A DNA stretch of 64,000 bases from CAZLQF01 sp964561545 (GTDB lineage: Bacteria > Bacteroidota > Bacteroidia > CAILMK01 > CAYYUA01), in the NCBI GenBank assembly GCA_964561545.1, contig CAZLQF010000008.1, positions 24,921 through 88,920 on the forward strand, given 5' to 3'. The notes beneath the pieces were generated by a model, which saw only the letters and a list, made by a program, of their open reading frames with translations, ran no database searches and was not told where the DNA came from. Below, in pieces: positions 28,498 through 37,287 of the stretch (position 1 is its first letter; every line of letters starts with the position of its first letter). The position numbers were made by a program, and so were the translations under genes.

Positions 28498-29082
28498 TTA
28501 TCGTTTAAGGCCGTTTACCAATATGTCGGCCAGATTGTTACCTATATCTTCAGGGGTTTTATCCCCTTTTGGGTTGTACCATTCATAAGTCCAGTTCAAC
28601 GCTGAAAAGATGGTTAAAACCGTGAACTTTTCCTCGCCTGCTTTAAAAATGCCCGCATCCATTCCTTGGCGGACGATGGCCCGAAAAGCATCTTCGTACT
28701 GCCTTTGCAGTTTTTTAAAGGAATCTAATTTATCTTCTGTTAAAAATCGCCAATCGTGGAAGAAAACCGCTGAAGCATTGATGTTGCGTGTTATTACGCG
28801 GATGTGGGCTTTGATGGCATTACGCAATTTGATCTCCGGATCATTGGGCGATTGTTGAACGGCTTCATTCAACTCATTGAAAAATTCATCCGCCATATCA
28901 AAGCAAATTTGTTGCAAGATGTCTTCTTTGGATTTCACATGGCTATAGATGCTGGCCGGTTCAATGCCGATTTCCTTGGCCATGTTACGGATGGAAGTAG
29001 CCGTATAACCATTTTCGCGAAACATGTCTTCCGCTACTTTCCTGATTTGGTCTTTTCTTGTAGTAGATAACGTGGCTTCCAT
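28498..29082 (-). CDS. TetR-family regulator of the paa operon
   Basis: 194 residues. The N-terminal helix-turn-helix is typical: AEDMFRENGYTATSIRNMAKEIG then ASIYSHVKSKEDIL, split here by conserved turns. The C-terminal ligand domain is helical. It is the first gene of tetR-paaA-paaB-paaC, and an operator plus promoter lie 19-63 nt upstream, so it most likely represses itself and the paa genes until phenylacetyl-CoA or a related acyl-CoA binds. By position and operator it corresponds to PaaR, though TetR proteins of fatty-acid degradation share similar features. Confidence 0.85.
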   Translation of the reverse strand: MEATLSTTRKDQIRKVAEDMFRENGYTATSIRNMAKEIGIEPASIYSHVKSKEDILQQICFDMADEFFNELNEAVQQSPNDPEIKLRNAIKAHIRVITRNINASAVFFHDWRFLTEDKLDSFKKLQRQYEDAFRAIVRQGMDAGIFKAGEEKFTVLTIFSALNWTYEWYNPKGDKTPEDIGNNLADILVNGLKR

Positions 29083-29100
29083 AGCTTTAACTTCAGCAAC

Positions 29101-29114
29101 CTAACGTTCGTTAG
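29101..29114. promoter_or_regulatory. TetR/PaaR-type operator
   Basis: The inverted repeat CTAACG-TT-CGTTAG. It fits the form CNAACGNNCGTTNG, which I recall as the consensus for Thermus PaaR. It lies 19-32 nt upstream of the tetR start, immediately after the -7 box, where a bound repressor would block initiation. Confidence 0.75.
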
Positions 29115-29145
29115 CAAATATAAGTTTTCAATAATTAAAAACAAA
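29115..29145 (-). promoter_or_regulatory. Promoter of the tetR-paaABC operon
   Basis: On the minus strand TTTG (29142-29145), a 19-nt spacer and TATATTTG (29115-29122): a perfect Bacteroidota-type promoter. The operator begins at the next base. Confidence 0.8.
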
Positions 29146-30001
29146 AATTAATCGGGAGCTTTGATTGTGGAATAATCAAGTTGGAAGGCAGAATTTTAAG
29201 TTCTAATGGCTATTGATTTGGCGCAAATAGCCCAGGAAAAGGTTCAACGATGGTTGTGCTTTGAAACCACATTAAGTTAAGGTTTCAGCTTCTGTATTAG
29301 GTAAGTTTTTTTACAATGGCATCCATTTCCTCGTTGACCTCAGTTTTGGCAATATAGCTCAATGCATCTTCTTTTAACTTGCGCATATTGGAAAATTTAG
29401 CATTGCCAATGACTTGGTTTGGATAGCTGGCTATATCTATAAGTGTTTTATCACATTACTCATATGGTAATGCAAAGATTCGCTGGTGGAGTTTGTAAAA
29501 ACCTTTAAGATCTTTGTATGGTAGTATTTCACTTAGAGTGCGCAAAGGGCGAATGTGCAAAGGGCAGAGCGCTAAAAAATGGATTTATTTGGTTTAAATT
29601 TTTATTTGCGCTTATCCACTAAATCCGTTTCTTAAGGGTTCTATCAATTGGGAAAGCTGTAACAACTTTTTACCACTTACTACTATATTACCACCATATT
29701 TCAACCCCATTCCCACTAAAACCGTATTAAACCTGCACCGATTTTTAGGTAGCGGGTTTACATTTGGTAACAATGGAAAAATTAAAGGTCAACAGGTAAT
29801 GTCCCTTTTTTAAGGGAGAAATGCTTGACCTCAAAAAAGTTGCTGAAAAGCAACTTAAGCAAGGGTAGGAGGGTAAAAGGGTTAGCTTCCTAAGCCAACA
29901 AGACACCGAATCTCCTGTTAGCATTGAAAAATTTTGAAACGACTCAAGCATGTGGGTTAAAAGCTTTGCTAACAAGAGATCCGGCTATAAAATGGCCTAT
30001 T
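29146..30001. other. Intergenic region with no intact gene
   Basis: About 850 nt between the paa promoter and uspA. I see only a short open fragment at 29297-29455 and a small imperfect repeat around 29540-29570 (AAAGGGC occurring twice). No tRNA, riboswitch or convincing ORF is visible. Confidence 0.6.
29297..29455 (-). pseudogene. Gene fragment (C-terminal remnant)
   Basis: An open stretch of 52 codons with protein-like composition, including ASYPNQVIGNAKFSNMRKLK and AKTEVNEEMDAIVKKLT, ending in TAA. It has no start codon before an internal Met, so it looks like the 3' end of a lost gene. The family is not recognised. Confidence 0.3.
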
Positions 30002-30844
30002 TCAGGTAATCAAATTGCTTAAATTGACGCTTAAAATGGGGAATTGGGCTTCATTGATCAGGCTTTCCGTTATGCTGCCGGTAAAGATCCGGTTCAAGCC
30101 TTTTCTACCGTGGGTGGCAACGGCAATCAGGTCCGGTTGGTATTCACTGCAATAGTGTAAAATGCCTTCTTCAGGCGTATAGTCGTTGTAGATGTAAGCC
30201 TCATTGATGGGGGCATCTTGTTGCTCTTTAAATTTGCTAAGCCGTTGGTTGGTTTTGTGTGTTGCTTCAAAGGTTACGGGTGTATTGACGTAAACCAGGT
30301 CCAGCTTGGCTTGGAGCTGATTGGTGAAATTTATGATCCTTTCAAAGGCAGGGTGGGCTGTATTTTCAAAATCAGAAGCAAAAGCAATACGCTGAAATTC
30401 AGGCACGCCTTCCAGTTCTTTGACAACCAATACCGGGCATGGGGCATGCCTGATCACGCGCTGGGCATTGGACCCGATGAAAAATTCCTCATAACCTGTG
30501 GCTCCTTGCGACCCCATGATTACGAGTTCATAGCCGTGTTCATCAATATCGGCTGGAATATCGATCAAACCTTGGTTGAACGTGATGTTAGCACTGGCTT
30601 TTAACCCTTGGCCTTCTGCTTTTTGCTTGAGCTCGTCCAGATTTTCCTGAGCATGGTCGATCATTGATTTCAATTCCGGATAAAGCATTTTTTGGTCCTC
30701 GCTCATTTGCTGCCAATCGATCGGGGAAAGGACGGTATTCTCAAAATGTACTTCCGCTTGCGTTTTTTTGGCAATTTCAATGGCTACATTGGCGGCATTG
30801 GTTGCGTATTTTGAGAAATCTGTTGGGACTAATAGCTTTTTCAT
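30002..30844 (-). CDS. Universal stress protein, two tandem Usp domains
   Basis: 280 residues made of two Usp domains (about 1-145 and 150-280). Each carries the ATP-binding glycine motif: GSQGATGYEEFFIGSNAQ in the first and THGRKGLNRIFTGSITE in the second. Tandem UspA proteins are cytoplasmic and rise under starvation, hypoxia or redox stress. The gene starts 16 nt after the DUF302 stop, so both are probably one transcript within a stress-related cluster. Confidence 0.92.
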   Translation of the reverse strand: MKKLLVPTDFSKYATNAANVAIEIAKKTQAEVHFENTVLSPIDWQQMSEDQKMLYPELKSMIDHAQENLDELKQKAEGQGLKASANITFNQGLIDIPADIDEHGYELVIMGSQGATGYEEFFIGSNAQRVIRHAPCPVLVVKELEGVPEFQRIAFASDFENTAHPAFERIINFTNQLQAKLDLVYVNTPVTFEATHKTNQRLSKFKEQQDAPINEAYIYNDYTPEEGILHYCSEYQPDLIAVATHGRKGLNRIFTGSITESLINEAQFPILSVNLSNLIT

Positions 30845-30860
30845 AACGATTGTTTTTTAT

Positions 30861-31250
30861 TTATAATTGGTCAAAAACTTTATCAAGGTCGCTTTTTACT
30901 TCCCAAGCCAAGTATTCCACTTCCGTGTTGTCTGCTTGGCCCATAATAGCTACCGGGTCCATTGCATCTACTTCAATGGAGCCATCGGCCATTTCCTGGA
31001 CCACCACATTGCAGGGTAGGATTGTTCCGATCTTATCATCAGCCTGCAAAGCGCCATAAGCGTATTTGGGATTGCAAGCTCCCAATATGCGGTAGTTTCT
31101 AAAGCTCACATCCAATTTATCCTGTAGGGTGTTTTTCATATCGATTTCTGTAATCACGCCAAAATTATAGGTTTTCAAAAGGTCGGTAACTTTTTCGATC
31201 GCCTGTTCAAAGGAATTTTCAGCGATCGTTTTGCTAATATAATAATTCAT
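30861..31250 (-). CDS. DUF302 domain protein
   Basis: 129 residues spanning the DUF302 domain: KTIAENSFEQAIEKVTDLL, then GVITEIDMKNTL, ILGACNPKYAYGAL and LPCNVVVQE. DUF302 proteins are small and soluble with unknown function, often near stress or sulfur/redox genes. Here it precedes a tandem UspA gene and follows the LonB-like gene on the same strand. A TAAATTTG box lies 22 nt upstream. Confidence 0.88.
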   Translation of the reverse strand: MNYYISKTIAENSFEQAIEKVTDLLKTYNFGVITEIDMKNTLQDKLDVSFRNYRILGACNPKYAYGALQADDKIGTILPCNVVVQEMADGSIEVDAMDPVAIMGQADNTEVEYLAWEVKSDLDKVFDQL

Positions 31251-31271
31251 GTTCTGAATTTTAGTTCATTA

Positions 31272-31279
31272 CAAATTTA
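31272..31279 (-). promoter_or_regulatory. Probable -7 box upstream of the DUF302-uspA pair
   Basis: The minus strand reads TAAATTTG, matching TAnnTTTG, 22 nt before the DUF302 start. The nearest TTG is 16 nt upstream of the box, slightly short of the usual spacing. Confidence 0.4.
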
Positions 31280-31529
31280 ATGATGGAAAATGGCCCAATT
31301 TATGACTTTTCTCATTTATGGTAAGCAACACGGATATGCTCAGGCATTTAACTGACCTATCATTCCTTGCCAGGTAATATTAAAAAGGGCAGGGAGTAGA
31401 AATTAAAGAGTTATTAGCCAAAGAACAATACCAAGCGCTTCACTTTTTACTCAAAGTTTTAAAAAGGTTAAAAAATCGTCCTGGTGCTTATATAATTTTC
31501 TAACTTATAACATACCGGCTCTTGAGGCT

Positions 31530-33944
31530 TTATTGCTCCTGGTTTTGCGCATCATTGTTATGAAATTTTTGCCAGCGTTGATTGTATTCCGTTAGCTTAT
31601 GGTTGATGATGGCATTGAATGACCCTTCTTCATACTGGCCATTTTCACCCAACGTACCTGCTTTTTTCCCGGATAATATTTCAAAACCTTCATCGATCGT
31701 ACTTACAGGCCAAACATGGAAATCGCCCTTTTTGGTGGCCTCGACCACCTCTTCTTTAAGCATCAGGTTTTTCACATTCAATTCAGGTATGATGACCCCT
31801 TGATCTCCGGTGAGGCCATTTTGCTTGCATACTTCATAAAAACCCTCGATTTTTTCATTAACGCCGCCAATGGGTTGTATTTGGCCTTTTTGGTTAATGG
31901 AACCGGTCACTGCTATGTTCTGCTTGATGGGTAGGTCACCGATTTCTGACAGGGTTGCGTAAGCTTCAGCGCTGGAAGCACTGTCTCCGTCAATACCGGA
32001 ATAATTCTGCTCAAAAACCAATCTTACCGACAGGTTCATGGGTCTTTCAAGGGCATATTTGTCCATTAAATAACCGGACAGGATTAAGACCCCTTTGGAG
32101 TGTATGGGGCCGCCCATCTTGACTTCCCTTTCTATGTCCAGGAGGTTGCCCTTACCGAGGCTGAGGCTGGTAGTAATTTTGTTAGGCCTGCCAAAGGAAA
32201 TATCTCCAAGGTCCAAAACAGACAAGCCATTGATCTCCCCTGTTTTGGAGCCAGTTACATCAATGATCAAGGTTCCTTCCCGGATCATCTCATTGATCTT
32301 CTCCTGGATTAAATTGGAGCGGTACGTTTTTTCTTCAATTGCAGTGATCAAGTGGTCACTTTGGATGTAATCAGCCCCATTTTGGCCGGCATAATAATTG
32401 GCCTCTTTGATAATGTCAGAAATTTCCCTGAACCGGGTTGAAAGCTTATGCTGGTGGTCTGCCAACCTTGAGCTGTATTCCACCATTTTGGTCAGCCCGC
32501 TATTATCAAGGTGTTTCAATGATGCATCTTCATTACATATCTTGCAAATGAAAGCAACGTAATCATCAATGTTTTTGTCGCTTCGCTCCATGGAGGAATC
32601 AAAGTCGGATTTCACTTTGAAAAGTTTACGGAAATCATCCATGTTATTGTAAAGGGCGTGGTAATGCATGGGCTGGCCTATCAAGATCACCTTAAGGTTC
32701 ATCGGGATAGGCTCGGGCTTCAGGGTTTTGGTGTTCATATAGCCCAGCTTTTCGGTAATGTCTTCAATGGTTATTTCCTGGTTTTTTAAGGCGTGGATTA
32801 AATTTTCCCATGAAAAAGGATGGCGGAACAAGTCTTCTACTGGGATGATAATATAACCGCCATTGGCTTGCTGAAGTGATCCCTGCCGAATAAGCGTGAA
32901 ATCCGTTTCCAGTGCTCCAAATTGCGATTCTTTTTCAATCTTGCCAAAGAGGTTGTTATAAGTAGGGTTGTGCTCCATGACTACGGGCGCCTTTTCCAGG
33001 TTGGTGTTGTCAATTAACACATTGACCCTGAATTGCTTCATGAACCTTTCTTCCCGCATGGCATAGTAAGGGTCTTTATTTTCTTGCTCTTGATCTGTTT
33101 TCCTGAAATAAGACAGGTTGTTGATGATCTCCTTCAGGATGTCATCCAGATAATTTAAAACTTTTGAATTTTGCTCGTATTTTTCTTTAAGGTCGTCTAT
33201 CCTGTATTGAATGGCGTATCTTGCCACTTCCTTGTCTAGATTTTGTACTTCGCTGTATTGGTCCTTTTCAATGCGCTGGATCTTTCTTAAGGTATTCTTA
33301 AGGTCCTTTTGGATCTTTTTACCTTTGTCTTCAAGTTTTTCACGCTCCTCTTTGGAGAGATTTTGGAATTCCTGGTTTTGGATCGGGTTCCCTTCGCTAT
33401 TTAGTGGGACGGTTTCAAAGCCTTTGGAGGTTTGTTGAATGGCAAAGTTGTTTTCATGCGCATATTCGTTTATTTCCTTAAATAGCTCATCCTTTTTTTC
33501 CTGGTATTTGTGTGCAATGGCATCTTTTTGGCGCGCATAATCCTCACTATCAAATGCTTGCTTAATGTTATCATCCATGGCATCGAACAATTCATGAATC
33601 TCATCCCTGAATTCTTTGGCTTCCCCAGGGTTAAAACTGATGGCCATAGGCCGGTAATTATCATTAAAATTATTGACATATACCCAATCATTAGGCACCG
33701 CTTGGTCCTGGGCCACTTTATTTAAGTAGCGCATTGCGGCTGATGTTTTGCCGGTTCCGGGATTGCCTGAAATGAAAATGTTGAAGCCTTGTCCTTGAAT
33801 GCCCAAACCAAATTCTAAAGCTTTTACGGCCCTTTCTTGCCCTATTATGGCTTTTAAAGGTTCAACTTGCTCACTGCTCTTACACTTAACTTCCTTTGAT
33901 TGAACCTGGTTTCTGAGTGCTTCTGGCTTAAGTTTTTCTCGCAT
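31530..33944 (-). CDS. LonB-type ATP-dependent protease
   Basis: 804 residues. The N-terminal AAA region has P-loop ISGNPGTGKT (59-67) and a long helical insertion around 150-290. The C-terminal Lon protease domain has the Ser-Lys dyad in DGDSASSAE (Ser655) and GGVNEKIEG (Lys698), 43 residues apart as in E. coli Lon. There is no Lon N-domain; the type is that of archaeal-like LonB / AAA_32 proteases found in many bacteria. Its clients are unknown. The gene lies between hsp20 and DUF302-uspA on the same strand, suggesting protein quality control under stress. Confidence 0.92.
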   Translation of the reverse strand: MREKLKPEALRNQVQSKEVKCKSSEQVEPLKAIIGQERAVKALEFGLGIQGQGFNIFISGNPGTGKTSAAMRYLNKVAQDQAVPNDWVYVNNFNDNYRPMAISFNPGEAKEFRDEIHELFDAMDDNIKQAFDSEDYARQKDAIAHKYQEKKDELFKEINEYAHENNFAIQQTSKGFETVPLNSEGNPIQNQEFQNLSKEEREKLEDKGKKIQKDLKNTLRKIQRIEKDQYSEVQNLDKEVARYAIQYRIDDLKEKYEQNSKVLNYLDDILKEIINNLSYFRKTDQEQENKDPYYAMREERFMKQFRVNVLIDNTNLEKAPVVMEHNPTYNNLFGKIEKESQFGALETDFTLIRQGSLQQANGGYIIIPVEDLFRHPFSWENLIHALKNQEITIEDITEKLGYMNTKTLKPEPIPMNLKVILIGQPMHYHALYNNMDDFRKLFKVKSDFDSSMERSDKNIDDYVAFICKICNEDASLKHLDNSGLTKMVEYSSRLADHQHKLSTRFREISDIIKEANYYAGQNGADYIQSDHLITAIEEKTYRSNLIQEKINEMIREGTLIIDVTGSKTGEINGLSVLDLGDISFGRPNKITTSLSLGKGNLLDIEREVKMGGPIHSKGVLILSGYLMDKYALERPMNLSVRLVFEQNYSGIDGDSASSAEAYATLSEIGDLPIKQNIAVTGSINQKGQIQPIGGVNEKIEGFYEVCKQNGLTGDQGVIIPELNVKNLMLKEEVVEATKKGDFHVWPVSTIDEGFEILSGKKAGTLGENGQYEEGSFNAIINHKLTEYNQRWQKFHNNDAQNQEQ

Positions 33945-34042
33945 GATGATGAGGTTTTTGAATATGACTCGAATTAACGAATAAGAATGGTAAATCTAAA
34001 GTCAGCAGGAAGCCATTTCGTAACAATTTTTAAGCCAACCAT

Positions 34043-34076
34043 AAAAAAAGAGCATGGAGCATTTTACTCCCTGCTC
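34043..34076 (-). terminator. Intrinsic terminator after hsp20
   Basis: On the minus strand a 10-bp stem with one mismatch (GAGCAGGGAG / CTCCATGCTC, loop of 7) is followed by seven T. It lies 32 nt after the hsp20 stop and separates hsp20 from the lon gene. Confidence 0.85.
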
Positions 34077-34107
34077 ATTTTGATGAATTACGATGAATAA
34101 AGCGGAT

Positions 34108-34533
34108 TTAGTTGATCTCAATTTGCTTTCGCTCTATTTGGGCATCTTCGGTTTTGGGAATTTGGATCGATAAAATTCCGTTGTCGTATGTGGCTTCAAT
34201 GCTTGAATCATCCACGGCATTTGGTAGCATGAAAGACCTGGTAAACCTACCTTTGGTGAACTCCAACATCTCATAATTTTTGTAATCTTGATTACCTTCC
34301 TCGCTTGGCTCCGCCTTAATGTATAAGGTCTTGCCCTTGAGCTCTACCGAAAAATCATCTTTAGCATAGCCAGGTGCTGCTAAATCCACTTGGTAATGGT
34401 CCCGTTCGTTTTTGATGTTCAATCGAGGGGTGGTTCTGTTGAACGGAAAAAATCGTTCAAAAAATGGAACACCTTTATCAGCAGTTTCCGGTTGATTTTT
34501 GAGTAGATCCTTGTTTTGTGTTTTTTCAGTCAT
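34108..34533 (-). CDS. Hsp20 / alpha-crystallin small heat-shock protein
   Basis: 141 residues. The alpha-crystallin domain runs from about residue 38: VDLAAPGYAKDDFSVELKGK, the central LEFTKGRFTRSFMLP and the closing DNGILSIQIPK. Small heat-shock proteins hold unfolding proteins in oligomers. It is a single transcription unit with its own terminator, and an array of TTGACA elements lies 102-149 nt upstream. A second, more divergent Hsp20 is at 38106-38456. Confidence 0.93.
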   Translation of the reverse strand: MTEKTQNKDLLKNQPETADKGVPFFERFFPFNRTTPRLNIKNERDHYQVDLAAPGYAKDDFSVELKGKTLYIKAEPSEEGNQDYKNYEMLEFTKGRFTRSFMLPNAVDDSSIEATYDNGILSIQIPKTEDAQIERKQIEIN

Positions 34534-34634
34534 AACCTTTATTTTTTTTTTGTTTCACAAATTTTTCACTTTTCATTTAACAAACCTTATTCCATTAGAT
34601 ATTGATAATGAATATTTTACAGGTTTTTAAGCTT

Positions 34635-34682
34635 TTGACAGGCCTTCCTTGTCAATGTTGACAATGATATGCTATTTTGACA
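34635..34682. promoter_or_regulatory. TTGACA array with TTGTCAA-TG-TTGACAA palindrome
   Basis: TTGACA occurs three times (34635, 34658, 34677) within 48 nt, and the middle copy forms a 16-bp palindrome with TTGTCAA (34649-34664). The array lies upstream of hsp20 on the minus strand. It looks like an operator, but no regulator can be assigned. Confidence 0.45.
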
Positions 34683-35336
34683 TATAATATTGATAGTGAG
34701 GATTTTATGGTGCTGTTTTTGTATTGAAATTAATTTTAGACTATTAACTAAATTTGTCCCTGAGGCCGCCAAAGCCTTTAAATGATCCTAATATACGATA
34801 CCATTCCTTCTAACTAAAAGGTTTCCCTTGGTTAACTTGCTCCTGATTGGTGGTAACGCCTTGGTTTTTATGTTTAAATGATCGCTTTGCAAAGCGGAAA
34901 TGCGATTTATCTTTTATCAATTGGGCTTGGTGCCCGCACGTTTTATAGATGCTCAATGGGCCTTAGAAAAAGGGCTTTCCCCTTCTCATTATTGGCCCTT
35001 TGTTATCAACATGGTCTTGCATTCACTTCATTGTCAATATGGGTTAAAGGGGGGCCTTATTTAGGGGAAGATACTAACAAAATAAGTTTGCTATTCCTTC
35101 TATTATTATTCGACTCTAAGCTGCTTTCCATAGATATCCACTTTCCTTTTGATAACCTAAAGCTTCTTTCGGATCCGGTTCATAGAAGCGCCAAAGCCAT
35201 TGGCTTAGATCACGCCTCATAAATTCTAATTTTAGCGCTGTTATAAAATTTAAAGCTTAGCCTAAAAAAACTTGGTCCGGTAGATTAAAAAAAAGGATAC
35301 CAAAGACAGAGCATGCAAGATATTGTAATGTTTCAG
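34683..35336. other. Intergenic region, no supported gene
   Basis: About 650 nt. A plus-strand open frame of 114 codons exists at 34878-35222, but its composition is not protein-like and no family is suggested. I see no RNA gene or clear repeat. Confidence 0.55.
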
Positions 35337-35498
35337 TTACAAAATGAAATAAAGGGTGAAGATGATGACAAGCAAAACAGCGACAATTTTCATCCAGGTA
35401 GGAAATTGCTCAAATTCATGCTCACAGACCGGGCAAACTTTTGCATCTTTGTCTACATCCATGGCACAAGAAGGGCACTCTTTTGTCTTTTTAGCCAT
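35337..35498 (-). CDS. Small zinc-ribbon membrane protein (53 aa)
   Basis: 53 residues from ATG 35498. A four-Cys zinc ribbon (ECPSC at 7-11 and VCPVC at 21-25) is followed by one transmembrane helix (MKIVAVLLVIIFTLYFIL) reaching the C-terminus. The layout is that of zinc-ribbon/TM microproteins; the ribbon would face the cytoplasm. It is too short for common length cut-offs. It stands alone between hsp20 and the patatin gene; function unknown. Confidence 0.75.
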   Translation of the reverse strand: MAKKTKECPSCAMDVDKDAKVCPVCEHEFEQFPTWMKIVAVLLVIIFTLYFIL

Positions 35499-35795
35499 AC
35501 TTCAATTTTAGTAGTGAGAACAGTACAAATCTGTTGAATAATTCTGGAAATAAAGATCGCTTATTCTGTTGGTAGGTAGCAAGCTCTGGATTTCAGCTTA
35601 AAACAAGTAGTTATCAAGTCAAAACAATAGGAGGCAACCACTTATTAAATACTCAACAGTTAAGCCATTTTGAATGGTAGGCTAGCATAAAATTCAAATG
35701 GGGCAAGGCCATTAAAGAAGCATCATTGTCATTATTTACTTTCATTATCCAAGGAATTTTTAATATTTGAGTTCAAAATCGTATTTACCAAACTT

Positions 35796-37043
35796 ATGGA
35801 AAGCAGTGAGTTTACCCATCATCCCGAAGTTGAGCGATTAATAACGCAATTAAAAGAAGATCAAATTGATAAAAAGATCTTTTCAGATGTTATTGACGAA
35901 ACGGGGCATCAATACGCGGATTTAGTTCAGGAAGGCGGTGGCGTTCTGGGCTTTGCCTTGGTAGGCTATACTTACGTTTTGGAGCAAATGGGCATCAGGT
36001 TTTTGAATTTAGCCGGAACCTCAGCAGGTGCGGTCAATACCTTGTTTCTGAACGTCATGGGCGACTTTCAAGCATCAAAGTCAGAACTTTTAATCGATGA
36101 ATTCGCCCGGAAAAACATCATGGACTTTGTGGACAACGACCCCACCATCAAAAATATCCTTAAAAGCATTGTAAGAAAGGAAGGTATAGCTAAATCCCTG
36201 GTTCATGTAATGTGGAATGGGTTTCGGTTGAAACGGTCCATAAATAAAAACCTTGGTGTTAATTCAGGAAAAGATTTCTACCAATGGGTTGATCGGATCT
36301 TGAAAAAACATGGAATTTCTACTACCGCTGATCTTTTCCAGAAGCAAGCTAAATTGCCAGAAACCTTGCGGATCCGCAAAAATGTGGAGCGGAATGTAGA
36401 AGGGCTTTGTTCTTCAATAGCCATCATAGCTGCTGACATTACAACTCAAACCAAAGTGAGCTTTCCGGAGATGAATTTGTTGTATTGGCATGAGCCAGAT
36501 AAAGTTAACCCTGCTGATTATGTGAGGGCCTCTATGGCCATTCCATTCTTGTTTCAGCCGTATGAGGTGAGTAACCTTCCGAAAGGAGGCGAAGCCCAAA
36601 CCAACTGGATAAACATGGTGCGCTATAACGGCCCAATACCGGAAAAAGTCAGGTTTGTGGATGGAGGGGTCATGTCTAACTTTCCCATTGATGCCTTTCA
36701 TATAACAGGCGTACCCAGATTGCCGACTTTTGGCGTCAAGTTGGGGGTTAACCGGGAGAATCCTGAGCTTTCCACCAATTTAAGGAGCTACTTGAGGAAC
36801 TTGATCAATGCCATGCGGCAAGTTCATGATTTTGAGTTCCTGGTTAACAACCATGAATACGAAAAACTCATCCAGACCGTGGATATTGGCGATCACATTT
36901 GGTTTGATTTTGACATCTCTAATGATGATAAAATTGACCTTTTCATTCGAGGAGCTAAAGCAGCCAATGCATTCCTCAGGCGTTTCGATTGGCCCCGCTA
37001 CAAACAACTTCGGTATGAGAAACTGCTGAATTCAAATGGGTGA
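35796..37043 (+). CDS. Patatin-like phospholipase
   Basis: 415 residues. The patatin catalytic elements are complete: oxyanion loop GGGVLG (47-52), nucleophile Ser76 in GTSAG (74-78) and Asp289 in DGG (289-291). The domain is followed by a C-terminal helical part. Such enzymes cleave acyl chains from phospholipids. No signal peptide or autotransporter beta-barrel is seen, so it is probably intracellular rather than a secreted toxin. It is transcribed alone. Confidence 0.88.
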   Translation: MESSEFTHHPEVERLITQLKEDQIDKKIFSDVIDETGHQYADLVQEGGGVLGFALVGYTYVLEQMGIRFLNLAGTSAGAVNTLFLNVMGDFQASKSELLIDEFARKNIMDFVDNDPTIKNILKSIVRKEGIAKSLVHVMWNGFRLKRSINKNLGVNSGKDFYQWVDRILKKHGISTTADLFQKQAKLPETLRIRKNVERNVEGLCSSIAIIAADITTQTKVSFPEMNLLYWHEPDKVNPADYVRASMAIPFLFQPYEVSNLPKGGEAQTNWINMVRYNGPIPEKVRFVDGGVMSNFPIDAFHITGVPRLPTFGVKLGVNRENPELSTNLRSYLRNLINAMRQVHDFEFLVNNHEYEKLIQTVDIGDHIWFDFDISNDDKIDLFIRGAKAANAFLRRFDWPRYKQLRYEKLLNSNG

Positions 37044-37287
37044 ATGACTTAGGGTTTTGAAGTTAGCATTGGTTCTTCTAATTGTTGCATAGCCCTCAAA
37101 AGCGCATCTTTACATAAAAATCCCGAACTGAACAACAAACAATAAATATAAAACCGAACAGGACTTGTTGAAACTTCCAGTATTTTTTCTGAAGTGCTTT
37201 TTAATATCATTTGTCTCAATCAGCGACCATTTTGTTTTGGCAAGGGTTAAAAGTTCTTACAATGGACCCCTTAATTAACTTAACCCA

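Noticed and set aside
29745..29975. Minus-strand open frame of 76 codons upstream of uspA
   Set aside because: Low-complexity, no recognisable motif; nothing suggests translation.
31340..31529. Short plus-strand stretch reading like protein (EIKELLAKEQYQALHF) before the LonB-like gene
   Set aside because: No start codon in frame and only about 36 residues; could be a remnant but support is too thin.
34878..35222. Plus-strand open frame of 114 codons
   Set aside because: Composition is not protein-like, no domain or promoter is seen, and the region looks like ordinary AT-rich intergenic sequence.
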